Origin: Cryobacterium soli
GTDB lineage: Bacteria; Actinomycetota; Actinomycetes; Actinomycetales; Microbacteriaceae
NCBI RefSeq assembly: GCF_003611035.1
Contig: NZ_CP030033.1
Coordinates: 2,108,001-2,172,000, forward strand
Direction of reading: 5' to 3'
DNA length: 64,000 nucleotides
Below, piece after piece: positions 63,005 through 64,000 of this stretch. Each line of letters starts with the position of its first letter. The stretch's first letter is position 1. A program made the position numbers and the translations under genes. The notes below the pieces were generated by a model, which worked only from the letters and a program-made list of their open reading frames with translations, was not told the DNA's origin and did no database searches.

Positions 63005-63127
63005 CGGTCAGATACTACGCGCGAGCCGCCGGGCCGGACAGGGCCCGTAGTGACGCCGCCGCCGCGGTCGAGTCGGTCACCCGCATCCTCGGCTGACCTT
63101 GGGCCCACTGACGTGGGGCGGCTGGGC

Positions 63128-63919
63128 CTAGAGCACTCCCGTCAGCACTCCACCATCCACCCGCACTGCCGCACCGTTCGTGGCTGATGCGAGCGGGCTT
63201 GCCAGGTAGGCCGCCAGCGATGCGATCTCCTCGGGCTTGATGAACCGCTCGAGCAACGTGGTGTGGTTCTGTCCGATGATCGACGCCTTCACCGCGTCCA
63301 CCGGGGCGGACTGAGCGGCGGCGATGGATTCGATTGTGGCGGCGACACCGTGCGAATAGGTCGGGCCGCCGAGGATCGTGTTGACCGTCACTGCGGTACC
63401 GCGGGTGCGTTTGGCGAGGCCGTTGCTGAGCGCGATCATCGCGGCCTTCGTGACTCCGTAGTGGATCATGTCGGCGGGCACGTTGACGCCTGACTCGCTG
63501 CCGACGAAGAGGATGCGGCCCCAGCCTCGCTCCAGCATGCCGGGCAGGGCGTGCCTGGACAGCCGAACGCCGCTCATCAGGTTCACCTCGAGGTAGCGCA
63601 GCCACTCGTCGTCGGTGATGGACTCGAACTCCGCGAGGCCGAAGAGGCCGACATTGTTGACGAGGATGTCAACGTCGCCGAGTTCGGCGATCAGCCGCTC
63701 GACGGTTGCCGCTTCCGCGAAGTCGGCGACGAAACCGGCGTGGGCCGCCTCGGGATGCGCACGCCGCAGGTCGGCCACGGCCGCGTCAACCGACGCCTGG
63801 TGACGGCCGTTCACGATCACGCGCGCGCCTTCTCCGGCGAGCGTCGAGGCCACGGCGAAGCCGATCCCCTGTGTCGATCCGCTGACAAACGCCGTCTTGC
63901 CACGCAACTGCAGGTCCAT
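63128..63919 (-). CDS. Short-chain dehydrogenase/reductase
   Basis: Protein of 263 residues starting MDLQLRGKTA behind GGAGA. The Rossmann motif GSTQGIGF (14-21), NNVG (NAG-type motif) in ILVNNVGLFG, and the catalytic Ser (VGSESG) with YGVTK (Tyr, Lys) are present. An Arg in NGRHQ suggests NADP preference. The substrate is unknown. Two TetR-type palindromes just upstream suggest control by a regulator encoded to the right of the window. Confidence 0.92.
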   Translation of the reverse strand: MDLQLRGKTAFVSGSTQGIGFAVASTLAGEGARVIVNGRHQASVDAAVADLRRAHPEAAHAGFVADFAEAATVERLIAELGDVDILVNNVGLFGLAEFESITDDEWLRYLEVNLMSGVRLSRHALPGMLERGWGRILFVGSESGVNVPADMIHYGVTKAAMIALSNGLAKRTRGTAVTVNTILGGPTYSHGVAATIESIAAAQSAPVDAVKASIIGQNHTTLLERFIKPEEIASLAAYLASPLASATNGAAVRVDGGVLTGVL

Positions 63920-63956
63920 GTCGTCTCCATCCGGCGGCAACCACCGCGCGATTTTT

Positions 63957-63972
63957 ACTTGCTCGAGCAAGT
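63957..63972. promoter_or_regulatory. TetR-type operator upstream of the SDR gene
   Basis: Perfect 16-bp palindrome ACTTGCTCGAGCAAGT, 38 bases upstream of the SDR start. Confidence 0.75.
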
Positions 63973-63988
63973 CAGGCTAGGCCTTTTC

Positions 63989-64000
63989 ACTTGCTTGAGC
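63989..64000. promoter_or_regulatory. Second TetR-type operator, cut by window edge
   Basis: ACTTGCTTGAGC matches the first operator at 11 of 12 positions and starts 32 bases after it (about three helical turns). The rest lies beyond the window. Confidence 0.6.

Overview
The window is high-GC actinobacterial chromosome, most probably Microbacteriaceae and perhaps Cryobacterium-like (inference from codon context, gene content and the Trp tRNA-secE-nusG-rplKA arrangement). No phage, plasmid, insertion sequence or CRISPR array is visible. Genes are densely packed, often with 4-base stop/start overlaps. One tRNA gene is present.

Layout. 1-4.6 kb: the 5' part of a cystathionine beta-synthase, a DUF3105/DUF305 membrane pair and a fused multidrug-type ABC exporter. 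4.7-9.5 kb: an alpha-glucoside-type ABC importer (binding protein and two permeases, no ATPase) divergent from its LacI-type regulator, with two identical palindromic operators. 9.5-13.8 kb: an AlkA-like glycosylase, an MFS/MarR pair and an AbiEi/DUF559-like protein, separated by unusual repeats. 14.1-15.2 kb: rplJ-rplL with an attenuator-like leader. 15.4-17.8 kb: a DHA2 drug exporter with a MarR regulator. 17.8-23.9 kb: a lipoprotein, an OmpR-type two-component system and a divergent MacB/FtsX-type ABC pair. 23.9-28 kb: a YqaJ-type nuclease and a cluster of a SipW-like signal peptidase with three likely substrates, one carrying a ricin-B lectin domain. 28.4-31.5 kb: quinone oxidoreductase, photolyase, GNAT. 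31.6-36.6 kb: glyoxylate shunt genes aceB and aceA with a divergent RamB-type regulator. 36.8-40.8 kb: MarR, then an ATP-grasp/alpha-E/transglutaminase operon. 41.1-43.5 kb: an apparently catalytically dead permease-ATPase fusion and a GntR regulator.

43.6-47.8 kb is the translation/secretion core (rplA, rplK, nusG, secE, tRNA-Trp, aminotransferase). An ABC-2 exporter with a NarL-type two-component system (47.9-51.7 kb) lies between the aminotransferase and murB-hadB-hadA (51.8-53.9 kb). There follow GNAT, metQ-metI-metN, a HEAT-repeat/SGNH pair, a three-gene acyl-CoA dehydrogenase / PIG-L-methyltransferase / glycosyltransferase operon, an F420-type nitroreductase and an SDR preceded by TetR-type operators at the right edge.

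The best candidates for undescribed biology are the degenerate ABC fusion (41.1-42.8 kb), the SipW/lectin export cluster (24.7-28.0 kb), the acyl-CoA dehydrogenase/PIG-L-methyltransferase/GT2 operon (58.8-62.2 kb), and three families of intergenic palindromic repeats. All assignments come from reading the sequence and recalled family knowledge; no database search was run.
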